A stretch of DNA of 62,090 bases, taken from Bacillota bacterium (lineage in GTDB: Bacteria > Bacillota > Limnochordia > DTU080). Within the stretch, counting starts at the first letter, position 1, and each line of letters begins with the position of its first letter. The stretch is from the NCBI GenBank assembly GCA_012838035.1, contig DUQB01000116.1:1-62090 (forward strand). Direction: 5' to 3'. Under the pieces are notes generated by a model. It searched no databases, was not told the DNA's origin, and saw only the letters and a program-made list of their open reading frames with translations. Shown here one piece after another: positions 20,108 through 29,374 of this stretch. A program made the translations under genes and the position numbers.

Positions 20108-20623
20108 TTAAGCTGATGCAATGCGCCGCGACGGAATCGATTGCGGTTTGGAACCGCGCACCATGGAGATTTTCCCTGTGCGCGTCAATTCCTTGATGCC
20201 GTAAGGTCGCAACAGTTGGATAATGGCTTCCAATTTTTGTTCGTCACCTACAATCTCGACCACCACGGACTTCTCGCTGACGTCCACGATGTGTGCACGG
20301 AAGATGTCCACGATCTGCAATATGTCCGATCGATTGCTCGTATCTGCGGCTACCTTGATCAGTGCCAACTCCCGGTCGACGGTGTCTTCTTGGGAGATAT
20401 CCGATACTTTGAGCACGTCGATCAGCTTGTGCACATTCTTGGTGATCTGCTCGACGATGTGTTCATCACCCTCAACCACAATCGTCATGCGTGATATATC
20501 GGGGTCTTCGGTAACGCCCACCGCGATACTCTCGATATTATATCCTCGCCGAGAGAATAAGCCCGCTACGCGTGCCAGCACTCCCGAGTGATTGTAGACC
20601 TGAATTGAGATGGTGTGTTTCAC
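20108..20623 (-). CDS. ilvN: Acetolactate synthase small (regulatory) subunit
   Basis: The 171-residue protein carries an N-terminal ACT domain ([25 protein letters not shown]) and a C-terminal ALS_ss domain ([32 protein letters not shown]). It confers valine feedback on IlvB. Its GTG start overlaps the ilvB stop by four bases, with GGAGG eight bases upstream, so translation is coupled. Confidence 0.95.
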   Translation of the reverse strand: MKHTISIQVYNHSGVLARVAGLFSRRGYNIESIAVGVTEDPDISRMTIVVEGDEHIVEQITKNVHKLIDVLKVSDISQEDTVDRELALIKVAADTSNRSDILQIVDIFRAHIVDVSEKSVVVEIVGDEQKLEAIIQLLRPYGIKELTRTGKISMVRGSKPQSIPSRRIASA

Positions 20624-22350
20624 GACTCCAACCTCCCTCGGATTCCGACCATGTCGCTGAGCGCTCCTCCTGCCGGCACCATAGGAAATACGTTGGCCTC
20701 CGGCACGACGTGAACATCAATCAGATAAGGACCGGACGTATTCTGGGCAGTGTGAACGGCTTCTTCCAACTGGGCTCGGTTCTTCACGGTAACGCCAGGT
20801 ACGCCGTGCGCTTCAGCCAGCTTGACGAAGTCGGGATTAGGCATCAGGTGCGAGTTGCTGTACCGCTGCCTAAAGAATAGTTCCTGCCATTGCCGCACCA
20901 TGCCTAGATAACTGTTGTTGATGATCATGATTTTAACCGGGATGTCATATGTCGCCGCCGTGCTCAACTCTTGAGCATTCATCTGAAAACTACCATCGCC
21001 GCAGACCGCCCATACTTCAGCATCCGGTTTGGCCACAGCGGCGCCGATGGCGGCCGGGAAGCCATAGCCCATGGTGCCTAACCCCCCGGAGGAGAGATGA
21101 TGTCGCGGGTTGTCAAATTTGTAGTATTGCGCAATCCACATCTGATGCTGCCATACGTCCCCTGCAACAACAGCTTTACCCGCCGTCTTCTTGTACAGCG
21201 TTTCGATTGCTTCCTGCGGCATTAATTCGCCGGTTTCAGGTTTGTCGTATGCCAGGGGGTACTCTTGCTTCCATTGCTCCACCTGAGTTAGCCAAGCATT
21301 GGCCGATTTAGGCGACACCTTCTCCAGCAGTACTTCGAGAACCGCCGCTACATCACCCACGATAGGAATGTCTACAGGTACGTTTTTACCTATCTCCGCC
21401 GGATCGATGTCGATATGAATGACCTTGGCGTTCGGAGCAAACTGATCCAACTTACCGGTGACTCTGTCGTCAAAGCGCGCTCCCACTGCGATGAGGAGAT
21501 CACATTCGCAGACCGCCCAGTTGGCCGCTACCGTGCCGTGCATGCCCAACATACCCAGGAATAAGCGATGCGTGCCTGGAAACGCTCCTAGGCCCATGAG
21601 CGTTGTTGTAACAGGAATGTTCGTTTTCTCGGCAAGTTGCGCCAGCAACTCGTGAGCCCCCGAAGCGACTGCTCCTCCGCCCACGTATAGCAGCGGTTTT
21701 TCCGCTGCGCTAATGGCGTATGCCGCCTCCAGAATTTGACGGATGTGGCCTTTGTAGGTCGGCTTGTAACCGGGAAGGTCTACGGTCTCCGGATACTCGT
21801 AGTCCACTTGCGCAATGGATATGTCTTTGGGTAAGTCCACCAGTACGGGGCCCGGGCGCCCTGTCGACGCAATGTGAAAAGCTTCTCTGATCACTTTAGG
21901 TAGGTCTTTGGCGCTGCGAACCAAGTAGTTGTGCTTTGTAACGGGTAGAGTAATGCCGGTAATATCGGCTTCTTGAAAAGCATCCGTACCCAACAGGCCT
22001 TGCGCCACATTACCTGTAAAAGCCACCATGGGGATGGAGTCCATGTAAGCAGTGGCAATACCGGTAACCAGGTTTGTGGCGCCTGGTCCCGACGTAGCCA
22101 AACATACGCCGGGACGACCGGTGGCCCGGGCGTATCCGTCTGCCGCATGCGCCGCGCCCTGTTCATGCCTTACCAGAATGTGTCGGATAGGCGCATCGTA
22201 TAAAGCATCGTAGATAGATAATACCGCTCCTCCGGGATAACCGAAGACGGTGTCCACGTCCGTATCGATCAAGGCTTGGACAAAAGCCTGAGCTCCCGTC
22301 ATGCGTTTGATTTTTCGACGCTCATCATCTTTGTTCAGCCTGATAGCCAT
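20620..22350 (-). CDS. ilvB: Acetolactate synthase large (catalytic) subunit
   Basis: The 576-residue TPP enzyme has [35 protein letters not shown], and the TPP motif [37 protein letters not shown]. It makes acetolactate or acetohydroxybutyrate, the first common step of the Val/Leu and Ile routes. GGGAGG lies nine bases before the ATG at 22350, which supports the full N-terminus over the later MTGAQAF. It is the first gene behind the leucine T-box. Confidence 0.96.
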   Translation of the reverse strand: MAIRLNKDDERRKIKRMTGAQAFVQALIDTDVDTVFGYPGGAVLSIYDALYDAPIRHILVRHEQGAAHAADGYARATGRPGVCLATSGPGATNLVTGIATAYMDSIPMVAFTGNVAQGLLGTDAFQEADITGITLPVTKHNYLVRSAKDLPKVIREAFHIASTGRPGPVLVDLPKDISIAQVDYEYPETVDLPGYKPTYKGHIRQILEAAYAISAAEKPLLYVGGGAVASGAHELLAQLAEKTNIPVTTTLMGLGAFPGTHRLFLGMLGMHGTVAANWAVCECDLLIAVGARFDDRVTGKLDQFAPNAKVIHIDIDPAEIGKNVPVDIPIVGDVAAVLEVLLEKVSPKSANAWLTQVEQWKQEYPLAYDKPETGELMPQEAIETLYKKTAGKAVVAGDVWQHQMWIAQYYKFDNPRHHLSSGGLGTMGYGFPAAIGAAVAKPDAEVWAVCGDGSFQMNAQELSTAATYDIPVKIMIINNSYLGMVRQWQELFFRQRYSNSHLMPNPDFVKLAEAHGVPGVTVKNRAQLEEAVHTAQNTSGPYLIDVHVVPEANVFPMVPAGGALSDMVGIRGRLES

Positions 22351-22399
22351 TATGATGATCCTCCCTCGCCTCTGTCTAAAATGCGCATATACATTGAGT

Positions 22400-22750
22400 A
22401 AAAATAAAAGCCTTCTGCTCCCGAGACACCAACTCGGGGCGAAAGGCTTCGCGCTACCACCCGATTCACCGCATTCTTACGAAGTGCGGCCTTAGCAACG
22501 CTCACGAAGTACATGCGCAAAGTACATGGTACCTATGAGGTCAGCTTGATAACGGGCGCCAAAATGCTTTTAGCCCGGCGTAGTATACTCTGACGAATGA
22601 AATCGTCATTTCCACCAGCGGCTCAGGGGGGAGATTCAGCCATCCTGAGGGCATCGGCTTGCAGCAACCGCCGACTCTCTGGAGCACTCGTTTGGTATGG
22701 CCTACTAGCCCCGTCATCGCCTTTAGATATGCTCGCTAACGGATATTGCC
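22400..22750 (-). ncRNA. T-box leader of the ilvB-ilvN-ilvC-leuA-cimA operon, leucine specifier CTC
   Basis: On the minus strand the leader shows a kink-turn (GGC-GATGA with TGA-GCC), a specifier helix (GGGG/CCCC), the AGTA specifier-loop motif, the AGAGAG bulge and the T-box GGGTGGTAGCGCG (22450-22462). The nine-base 3' specifier loop TGAATCTCC aligns with the glyQS loop CGAAAGGCA as I recall it, placing the specifier at CTC (22631-22633), leucine. TGGT in the bulge pairs with an ACCA tRNA end, consistent with tRNA-Leu. The terminator is AAGCCTT...AAGGCTT (22408-22449) followed by a T-rich run. Uncharged tRNA-Leu should allow readthrough. Confidence 0.92.
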
Positions 22751-22753
22751 AAT

Positions 22754-22782
22754 AGAATATCCGAGCATGCGACGCATGTCAA
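22754..22782 (-). promoter_or_regulatory. Promoter of the ilv T-box operon
   Basis: On the minus strand TTGACA (22777-22782), a 17-base spacer and TATTCT (22754-22759) form a near-consensus sigma-A promoter. Transcription would begin close to 22747, directly ahead of T-box stem I. Confidence 0.8.
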
Positions 22783-22799
22783 GAGGTTAATGCAAAACA

Positions 22800-23076
22800 A
22801 AACAGTAACGTAACACTATTTTACCTTGCCTTTTTGGAACAGCCATAGGCGAGCTGATGCACCTTACGCAAGCTGCGACGGGCATATATGCCTTGCCGGC
22901 AGCGTCATGGCATTTGCTCTATTGCTCAGGTCTCTATACCATTGTCCGGAACCAACAAGAGTAGGACGGTAAAACAAGCCGATGCGAGCGAACCGTTGTC
23001 TGGATGAGCTAGTCTGCCGAGAACCTTCTCACTAAACGCATTCTACAACTACCTTTCTCATTTCAGCAGGTCTTTG
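22800..23076. other. Intergenic stretch without recognisable gene
   Basis: Between the ilv promoter and the ybjQ-like gene I see no supported open frame, RNA gene or repeat. The two flanking units diverge, so upstream regulatory sites may lie here. Confidence 0.5.
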
Positions 23077-23079
23077 TGC

Positions 23080-23085
23080 TATAAT
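23080..23085 (+). promoter_or_regulatory. -10 element ahead of the ybjQ-like gene
   Basis: TATAAT lies 31 bases before the ATG at 23117. No good -35 is visible. If real, it rules out the track start at 23084, which overlaps it. Confidence 0.45.
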
Positions 23086-23116
23086 GAGCGCATCAACCGA
23101 AAGGGGAATTATTGGT

Positions 23117-23437
23117 ATGATTATCACCACAACTCCGACTATCCAAGGTAAAACCATCACTGCGTATAAGGGCATTGTTGTAGGAGAAGTCATCAGCGGT
23201 GTGGATTTTGTTAAGGATTTCGCCGCCGGTCTGACCAACTTTTTCGGCGGTCGCTCCAAAAGCTATGAAGGCGAGCTGATAGAGGCTCGGAACAACGCCT
23301 TGCTCGAGATGCGGCAGAGGGCCGAGGCTATGGGAGCGAACGCTATAGTGGGTGTGGACATCGACTATGAAGTACTAGGCGCCTCAAGTAATATGCTGAT
23401 GGTTACCGTATCGGGAACAGCCGTGGTCATCGAGTAG
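23117..23437 (+). CDS. YbjQ/UPF0145-family putative heavy-metal-binding protein
   Basis: The protein has 106 residues from the ATG at 23117, with AAGGGG ten bases upstream; the track start at 23084 overlaps a TATAAT box. The sequence ([70 protein letters not shown]) matches the YbjQ family along its whole length. Members form pentameric rings; the heavy-metal annotation is by similarity and the function is unknown. It stands alone on the plus strand between two amino-acid operons. Confidence 0.88.
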   Translation: MIITTTPTIQGKTITAYKGIVVGEVISGVDFVKDFAAGLTNFFGGRSKSYEGELIEARNNALLEMRQRAEAMGANAIVGVDIDYEVLGASSNMLMVTVSGTAVVIE

Positions 23438-23519
23438 ATTGCGCATTGACCGCCGGATCCGTACTATCCTCAACTCCGACTCGCTTCGATAGGGGCTCGT
23501 CTTCACAACAACACGCGCC

Positions 23520-23563
23520 GAAATGAAAAGCTCTAAAAGCCTTTAACAAAGGCTTTTAGAGCT
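23520..23563 (-). terminator. Intrinsic terminator of the aminotransferase-ilvD operon
   Basis: AGCTCTAAAAGCCTTT (23529-23544) and its exact complement (23548-23563) form a perfect 16-bp stem with a 3-base loop. On the minus strand TTTTCATTT follows. It may also stop ybjQ transcripts coming the other way. Confidence 0.8.
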
Positions 23564-23694
23564 CTTACGGTCTCTAAGCCGACGACAGGTCCGACCGGCT
23601 GGCTCATGACGCGGGACGTCGAGTCGCCTTCCTTGTCGGCAAAGACAAATGCACGCAGACGGAAGGCGGACCGGACCGCTTTTTGCGGGTAGGG

Positions 23695-25389
23695 TCATAC
23701 ATGCTCTTCTGCCCGTAACACGGCACCTTCATTAGCCGAGGTGACCATCTGAGAGTAACGGTAGAGATATCCGCGGCGTACCTTGGGCGCAGGAGGTTGC
23801 CACTTGGCCCGACGCTCCGCCAACTGGTCGTCCGTCAGGTCTACGGAGATGATCCCGGCTTCCAGGTCGATGGTGATGAGGTCGCCGTCTTCCAGCAAAC
23901 CGATAGGGCCTCCCGCAGCGCCTTCAGGTGAGATATGGCCGACGGCAATTCCGCGTGTGCCGCCCGAAAAGCGGCCGTCCGTAATGAGGGCGACGCTTTT
24001 ACCTAGTCCCATACCCATAATGGCCGAGGTGTGTCCCAACATTTCCGGCATGCCCGGGCCGCCTTTCGGTCCCTCGTAACGCACGACGACCACATCGCCT
24101 GCTTTGACCTTGCCCGATGTTATGCCGGTAAACGCATCCTCTTGTGAATCAAATATGACGGCGGGTCCCACGTGCCGCCTCACGCTGGGATCGACTGCGC
24201 CGCTTTTAATTACTGCACCATCCGGCGCCAAATTACCGAAGAGTATTTGCAAGCCGCCCCACGTGCTGTGCGGATTGTCCAACGGACGGATTACCTCGGT
24301 ATCGAGGCTGCGCCGACCAGCTACGTTTTCGGCCAAGGTTTTACCTGTGATCGTTATGCAGTCAGGATGTAAAATACCGGGTCTTTGCAGCAATTCGCCC
24401 AATATGGCGCTGATGCCGCCGGCCTTGTGAATATCCTCGATGTGAATATCGGAAGCCGGACTCACCTTACAGATATGAGGCACCCGTTTGGCCACCTCGT
24501 TTAAACGAGAGAGCGGATAGTCAACCTCAGCCTCCTTGCAAAAGGCGAGCGTGTGCAGAACCGTGTTGGAGGAGCCCCCCATGGCCATGTCGAGAGCGAA
24601 CGCGTTATCAATCGACTTGGCATTGACGATATCGCGCGGCTTTAGATCGATTTCAATTAGATGCATTAACTGTTGTGCCGCTTGTTTGGCCAGTTCCAAA
24701 CGTTGGGGATCTCTGGCCAGTAACGTCCCGTTCCCCGGCAGGGCGATACCCAGCGCCTCGCACAGGCAGTTCATCGAGTTTGCCGTATACATGCCTGAAC
24801 ACGAACCGCATCCAGGACATGCCACGCTCTCAATGTCCTTCAACTGCTTGGCATCGATTTTACCGGACGTATACTCTCCGACGGCCTCAAACACCGAGAT
24901 CAGGTCGACGGCCTTACCGTCGTAACGCCCTGCGGCCATCGGACCGCCGCTGATGAAGATGGTGGGAATGTTTACTCGCATAGCGGCCATGAGCATGCCC
25001 GGCGTAATTTTGTCGCAGTTGGGAATGCAAATCATGCCGTCAAAGGCGTGGGCTGTAAGCATGGTTTCCACAGCGTCTGCAATCAGCTCGCGGCTGGGCA
25101 AAGAGTAGCGCATGCCGATGTGACCCATCGCAATACCATCATCGACGCCGATGGTGTTGAACTCAAACGGTACGCCGCCTGCCTCGCGGATCGCTTCCTT
25201 TACCACTTTGCCGAAATCTTGCAGGTGCACGTGCCCGGGAACGATGTCTACATACGAGTTACATACGGCGATAAAAGGTTTGTTCATATCTTCATCGCGC
25301 ACCCCGGCGGCTCTGAGCAGACTGCGATGCGGCGCTCTGTCGGCGCCTGCCTTGATCCGGTCGCTACGCATCGGACGAACAGGACTCAT
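23695..25389 (-). CDS. ilvD: Dihydroxy-acid dehydratase
   Basis: The 564-residue protein has [56 protein letters not shown] and the C-terminal [13 protein letters not shown] and [11 protein letters not shown] motifs. The three cysteines bind the Fe-S cluster. It forms the 2-oxoacid precursors of valine/leucine and isoleucine. GGGGG lies nine bases before the ATG. It is the last gene of the tandem T-box operon, separate from ilvBNC. Confidence 0.97.
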   Translation of the reverse strand: MSPVRPMRSDRIKAGADRAPHRSLLRAAGVRDEDMNKPFIAVCNSYVDIVPGHVHLQDFGKVVKEAIREAGGVPFEFNTIGVDDGIAMGHIGMRYSLPSRELIADAVETMLTAHAFDGMICIPNCDKITPGMLMAAMRVNIPTIFISGGPMAAGRYDGKAVDLISVFEAVGEYTSGKIDAKQLKDIESVACPGCGSCSGMYTANSMNCLCEALGIALPGNGTLLARDPQRLELAKQAAQQLMHLIEIDLKPRDIVNAKSIDNAFALDMAMGGSSNTVLHTLAFCKEAEVDYPLSRLNEVAKRVPHICKVSPASDIHIEDIHKAGGISAILGELLQRPGILHPDCITITGKTLAENVAGRRSLDTEVIRPLDNPHSTWGGLQILFGNLAPDGAVIKSGAVDPSVRRHVGPAVIFDSQEDAFTGITSGKVKAGDVVVVRYEGPKGGPGMPEMLGHTSAIMGMGLGKSVALITDGRFSGGTRGIAVGHISPEGAAGGPIGLLEDGDLITIDLEAGIISVDLTDDQLAERRAKWQPPAPKVRRGYLYRYSQMVTSANEGAVLRAEEHV

Positions 25390-25419
25390 GATGATATACC
25401 CCCAAATTTACGCTCACCG

Positions 25420-25839
25420 CTATTGCGGCAGTACCTTTTTGGCCCGCTTTCCCAACTGTTGGGCTTCACGCGGAGATGTAAGCGAAGCGAAGTCTACGAC
25501 TATCGCCCCCTGCTTTTCCATGGCGGACATAAGAGTGCGCAGCCCCTTGCCTGTACCAAAGAGTAACGGCTTTACAAAGGCAATGCACCTTTTACCTTCC
25601 ATGCGGCTCACATGCGTGAGCATGTTTTGTACGTCCTCAGCAATTTTGCCGCCGAAGACGCCGACAATCGGGCTGCCTACAAAGATCAGATCGTACTGGC
25701 TCACCGCGATCGGTTGACTTTGGGACCGATCGGCTTCCTGTAATTGCACATTGATGTCGACAGACTCCAAACCTTGTTTCAACCCGGTTACCAAGGGATC
25801 TAGTCGACCACTCGCGCTATAAATGATAAGTGCCCGCAT
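25420..25839 (-). CDS. Flavodoxin-like protein
   Basis: The protein has 139 residues from the ATG at 25839, preceded by GGAGG with seven bases of spacing; the track GTG at 25857 overlaps that site. It begins MRALIIYSASGRLDPLVTGLKQGLE, a flavodoxin-type strand and phosphate loop, and contains DLIFVGSPIVGVFGGKIAEDVQ and CIAFVKPLLFGTGKGLRTLMSAMEK, matching later flavodoxin elements. FMN binding is inferred. It lies between the aminotransferase gene and ilvD, so an electron-transfer or Fe-S repair role for IlvD is possible but unproven. Confidence 0.65.
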   Translation of the reverse strand: MRALIIYSASGRLDPLVTGLKQGLESVDINVQLQEADRSQSQPIAVSQYDLIFVGSPIVGVFGGKIAEDVQNMLTHVSRMEGKRCIAFVKPLLFGTGKGLRTLMSAMEKQGAIVVDFASLTSPREAQQLGKRAKKVLPQ

Positions 25840-25925
25840 TCCGACACCTCCACACACCTGACTTCCTAACTATTTCCTGCACCACGGCCAACTTTCCTTC
25901 ACCATATACGGCGATATTACAGAAG

Positions 25926-27182
25926 TCAAGCAGAGCGGAAAGCTTCGGCACGGGTAGGTCGTACCGAGTGTAACATGCGGTCAAGATAACGTCCCAAGCG
26001 CTTAATACCTTCCGCCATATCATCTTCGCTCACCTGGCTAAAAGCCAGTCTAATGGTGTTCTTGCCGCTCCCGTCCACGAAAAACGCACCTCCGGGCACA
26101 TAGGCCGTCTTCTCCTTCGCGACCAGTCCGGGTAATAGCTGTTTGGCATCCAAATGCGCCGGCAGCGTAATCCAAATGAAGAAACCCCCTTGCGGTTGCG
26201 TCCACCGGACCTCCTTCGGCAGGTACTCCGTCAATGCAGCTAAGGCTAAATCCCGTTTCCTCTTGTAAATACTTTTAAGGGTGCCGATGTGTTGATCGAG
26301 CAAACCTGATTTAGCAAACTCGCACACCAACTTCTGACCGAGAGAGTTGGTACATAAGTCGGAGCCTTGTTTTGCTATGCACACCTTTTGGATGATCACG
26401 GGATCGGCGACAAGCCAACCCAGACGTACGCCTGGTATGCAGATTTTGGAAAAGGAGCCCAAGTAGAAGACACGACCGTCGGTGTCGAAGGTCTTTAAGT
26501 GTGGCAAAGACGTGCCTTCTAAACGTAAATCTCCGTACGGGTTATCTTCGATAATGGTGAAGTCGTAATCACGGGCTAAAGCGACCAAACGCTCACGCCG
26601 CGACAGACTAAGCGTTACCCCGGTGGGGTTATGAAAGTTAGGCACAATGTACAACACTTTGGGCAGCGGCGCCCCCTGTTCCCTCTGCTTCGCCAAATAC
26701 TGTTCCAAAGCTCCAACGTCCAAGCCTTGTTCGTCTTGCCTGACGCCGACCGGTTTTGCTTCATAGTTGACGGCCGCGTTTATTCCGCCGATGTAAGCGG
26801 GCAACTCATACACCACCGGTTCGCCGGGATTGATGAGTATCTTAAACAGCAGATCCAAAGCTTGTTGTGACCCGTTCGTAATGATCACATGCTCTGGCTT
26901 GGTCAATATTCCTTCCCGGCTCATGCGCTCCGCAATCAGGCATCGTAGCTCGTATATGCCCTCCGTCGGTCCGTATTGTAATGCGACATCCGCTTCGCTC
27001 TCCATGAGTCTTTGCATTACCTGCCTTAATTCCGTAACCGGGAACGATTCGGGAGCCGGGAACCCTCCGGCAAATGAAATGATATCGGGTCGCTCTGCAA
27101 GTTGAAACGCATCGCGAATCTCTGATGCCCGCATACCAACAGTACGCTGCGCCAATAGTCTCTGCCAATTGATCATATCCAT
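25926..27182 (-). CDS. PLP-dependent class I/II aminotransferase
   Basis: The protein has 418 residues from the ATG at 27182; a second ATG at 27176 is equally possible. GAGGGGG lies just upstream, and the track start at 27224 falls in the T-box terminator region. It contains IISFAGGFPAPESFP, NGSQQALDLLFKIL, YIVPNFHNPTGVTLS, and the PLP-lysine motif LGSFSKICIPGVRLGWLVA. This is the large LysN/valine-pyruvate-type family of Bacillota. The operon with ilvD and the T-boxes suggests a branched-chain amino acid or alanine transaminase, but substrate cannot be read from sequence. Confidence 0.85.
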   Translation of the reverse strand: MDMINWQRLLAQRTVGMRASEIRDAFQLAERPDIISFAGGFPAPESFPVTELRQVMQRLMESEADVALQYGPTEGIYELRCLIAERMSREGILTKPEHVIITNGSQQALDLLFKILINPGEPVVYELPAYIGGINAAVNYEAKPVGVRQDEQGLDVGALEQYLAKQREQGAPLPKVLYIVPNFHNPTGVTLSLSRRERLVALARDYDFTIIEDNPYGDLRLEGTSLPHLKTFDTDGRVFYLGSFSKICIPGVRLGWLVADPVIIQKVCIAKQGSDLCTNSLGQKLVCEFAKSGLLDQHIGTLKSIYKRKRDLALAALTEYLPKEVRWTQPQGGFFIWITLPAHLDAKQLLPGLVAKEKTAYVPGGAFFVDGSGKNTIRLAFSQVSEDDMAEGIKRLGRYLDRMLHSVRPTRAEAFRSA

Positions 27183-27214
27183 AAACCCCCTCGTCTGCGC
27201 TGAAAAACACACCG

Positions 27215-27530
27215 ACAAAAACAAAAACTCCTGTCTCCTATTCCAGAGACGGGAGCTTCCCGCGGTACCACTCTGTTTGCCCGGCTAAGCCGGACCAACT
27301 CCGGGCGTACGTGTAAGCACCTAAGCAATGGTTCCTACACGACTACCTACAGGCGTTAACGACGCCCACCGTTCTCGTTAATCCGAGAAGGCTCCAGGGC
27401 GGCTCAAGCTTACGTACCGAGGATCCTCACAGCGCGGCGTACATAATCCGCAGATCCCTCTCTGCTTGCAGGATATCCCTGCTGCGGCACTCTAGACTCT
27501 TCTTCCCCTTCATTGCCTCATAGCCATATG
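27215..27530 (-). ncRNA. Downstream T-box leader (second of a tandem pair)
   Basis: On the minus strand the core GAGTGGTACCGCGG (27260-27273) is followed by a terminator stem CTCCCGTCTC/GAGACAGGAG (27228-27255) and a T-rich tract. AGAGAG and a plausible stem I precede it. The specifier helix is irregular. Pairing GTGCCG with CGGTAC leaves a loop GTAAGCTTG whose specifier position reads CTT (Leu), but I rate that as weak. TGGT implies a tRNA with discriminator A. It directly precedes the aminotransferase gene. Confidence 0.85.
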
Positions 27531-27540
27531 CTCTTGTGAA

Positions 27541-27807
27541 TAAAAAAACCCCGCCCCAGTTATGGGGCGAGGATTGCTCGCGTTACCACCCATGTTCTCC
27601 GGCTGCTTACGCAACCGGACTCAGTGAGCGCATCAGGCGCTCAGACAAGCTAACCGTTGTCTTAACGGGCCTCTCTTACTCAAAGCTTCCTTTTTTCGGA
27701 GGGCAGCTACCAAGGAGGCTTTCGCAATGCTCCGAGTTTACCCTTGCACCAACCGAGTAACTCTCTGCATTCGGAATCATTGGTACTGACCTTGGTCATC
27801 GCCTTTA
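27541..27807 (-). ncRNA. Upstream T-box leader (first of a tandem pair), candidate alanine specifier GCC
   Basis: On the minus strand the leader shows GGC-GATGA, CCAAGG/CCTTGG, CAGTA, AGAGAG and the T-box GGGTGGTAACGCG (27579-27591). The terminator is CCTCGCCCC/GGGGCGGGG (27549-27572) followed by seven T residues. The 3' specifier loop CGAAAGCCT aligns base for base with the glyQS loop CGAAAGGCA as I recall it, placing the specifier at GCC (27717-27719), alanine. TGGT fits a discriminator A. A second T-box with its own terminator lies downstream before the same gene. Confidence 0.88.
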
Positions 27808-27813
27808 GGTTAC

Positions 27814-27842
27814 ACTTTAACATCAGGCTGATCGCCTGTCAA
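27814..27842 (-). promoter_or_regulatory. Promoter of the tandem T-box operon
   Basis: On the minus strand TTGACA (27837-27842), a 17-base spacer and TAAAGT (27814-27819) lie only eight bases past the stop of the ADP-dependent kinase gene. No terminator separates the two units; the first T-box terminator would catch readthrough. Confidence 0.75.
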
Positions 27843-27849
27843 CAGGTAT

Positions 27850-29292
27850 TCAGCGTGTCATCGCGGTCACCTTGGCAACTTCTGTTTCCATAGCGTATGA
27901 CGAAGACGAAATGGTATCGCCCATACCGACCGTGCTGATCGGATTAGGTACCACGTGAGCCGGTACGACGAGCGCATAATGATCGACAAACTCCCAAATG
28001 CCTTCGGCAAGTTGCCGCCCGGAGTCCTTGACATGCTCCGCAAACAAGTCGACCTGAGCGAAACCGATGTCCGACAGCATCATTTCACCGGCTTCAGGCA
28101 GCAAATCAACTCCTGGGAAATTGCCGTACTTGGCTTTCATGGCGTTGACCGCCGAGGCATAAAGCGAAGCGCCGACCGCTTCGTCCATGGAGATACCGTA
28201 CGGTTTGCGCAGCACAATGACATAATACCCCAAATTGTGTACATGCACCCGTTCTACCTGCAGTTCATGCAACAATGTCAATCCCCCTTGATAGAGGGTG
28301 AAAGCCTGTTCATCCCGATCTATCGTATCGGCAAGCTCCCCGTGCTCAAGTGTCCGTAACGCCCGCTTGATCTCATTCTCATTAATGCCGAAACTGTTGC
28401 TCACTTCGCCGATGCCGCGCAACAACTCCGCTTCCAGACTCTCATACTTCACCGGTACATATTCGTAATGTATAAGCAGACTCGGATTATTCCTTCTCAG
28501 TTCCCGTAAGGAATGCTTGGTATAGGCTAAATATGACGCAAAATCGCGACCGCCGTTATCAGTCGGCGTAGCGTAATGGTAACCCGCCATGAAAGCGGTA
28601 TCGCAACACTCGCCTAGATCCGCCAGTAAGGTATCGAAAGCGGGATCGAATGCCATAATCGCGCCTTTAGGTCGAGTAGCGGCGATAACGCGGTTAGCCC
28701 GCGGCGTGGTGACGGTTTGCTCACCAAACTGAAACTGCACGCCTTTGGCGTACTCGAAAATCCAATTGACTTTCACATGATCATCCGGACGCGCCGCTTC
28801 GCGCACTGGTATTAAGTCCAAGGTGTCGTTCTCCGCGGTGGGCACCAGAACGCGCTCATCGAACATTTGGGCTTGCAGGGGAGTCAGCAACCGTGTATAA
28901 GCGATAGACGTCGCCCCTAATGCCGCCAACTGATTGGCGATAATGCCGGCTTGTCCGCCCATGCTTTGCTTAGCGTCGGTAAACACCGCATTGATCCATT
29001 GGAGCAGATCGCCCTCCACCACAGTATAGCAGGACTTCCCAGCCGCCAACTGCGTTTTTATGATCATGAGAAACTCCTGAGGCGTGGAAATGGCATTCGG
29101 AAGTTGCTCGCAGGTACGCTCCGGAATCTCATCAGGCCGTATTCCACTCATGGCGATAGCCCGCGCAATATTATCCGGAGTTAGGTGCACCACGGAATCG
29201 ATATTGGTATTAAAAGCAGCAAAGGTACGCACGCTCAGCGAGCGTGATACCGCTGTTTTCAGTCTTTGTTGCCAGAGTTGTTTATCTGCCAC
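27850..29292 (-). CDS. ADP-dependent phosphofructokinase/glucokinase family protein
   Basis: The protein has 480 residues from the GTG at 29292, where GAGG lies eight bases upstream; the track GTG at 29301 overlaps that site. Features of the archaeal-type ADP_PFK_GK family are the N-terminal FAAFNTNIDSVVHL, SMGGQAGIIANQLAALGA, and the catalytic C-terminal NPISTVGMGDTISSSSY, where GxGD holds the base. The family phosphorylates glucose, fructose-6-phosphate or a nucleoside using ADP. Which substrate is used here is unknown. It follows argH after 82 bp; a weak promoter (TTGGCT-N18-TATACG, 29319-29348) may serve it. Confidence 0.8.
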   Translation of the reverse strand: MADKQLWQQRLKTAVSRSLSVRTFAAFNTNIDSVVHLTPDNIARAIAMSGIRPDEIPERTCEQLPNAISTPQEFLMIIKTQLAAGKSCYTVVEGDLLQWINAVFTDAKQSMGGQAGIIANQLAALGATSIAYTRLLTPLQAQMFDERVLVPTAENDTLDLIPVREAARPDDHVKVNWIFEYAKGVQFQFGEQTVTTPRANRVIAATRPKGAIMAFDPAFDTLLADLGECCDTAFMAGYHYATPTDNGGRDFASYLAYTKHSLRELRRNNPSLLIHYEYVPVKYESLEAELLRGIGEVSNSFGINENEIKRALRTLEHGELADTIDRDEQAFTLYQGGLTLLHELQVERVHVHNLGYYVIVLRKPYGISMDEAVGASLYASAVNAMKAKYGNFPGVDLLPEAGEMMLSDIGFAQVDLFAEHVKDSGRQLAEGIWEFVDHYALVVPAHVVPNPISTVGMGDTISSSSYAMETEVAKVTAMTR

Positions 29293-29374
29293 CAAATCCA
29301 CCTCACTTGAGGGTATGCCGTATACAGATGCTATGTTACTGCAGCCAACCTACCCCTGCATAAGTATAGCTTGT

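Noticed and set aside
22630-22636. Serine (TCT) or isoleucine (ATC) reading of the ilv T-box specifier
   Set aside because: Loop register and lower-helix pairing place CTC in the specifier; TGGT does not pair with a serine-tRNA discriminator G.
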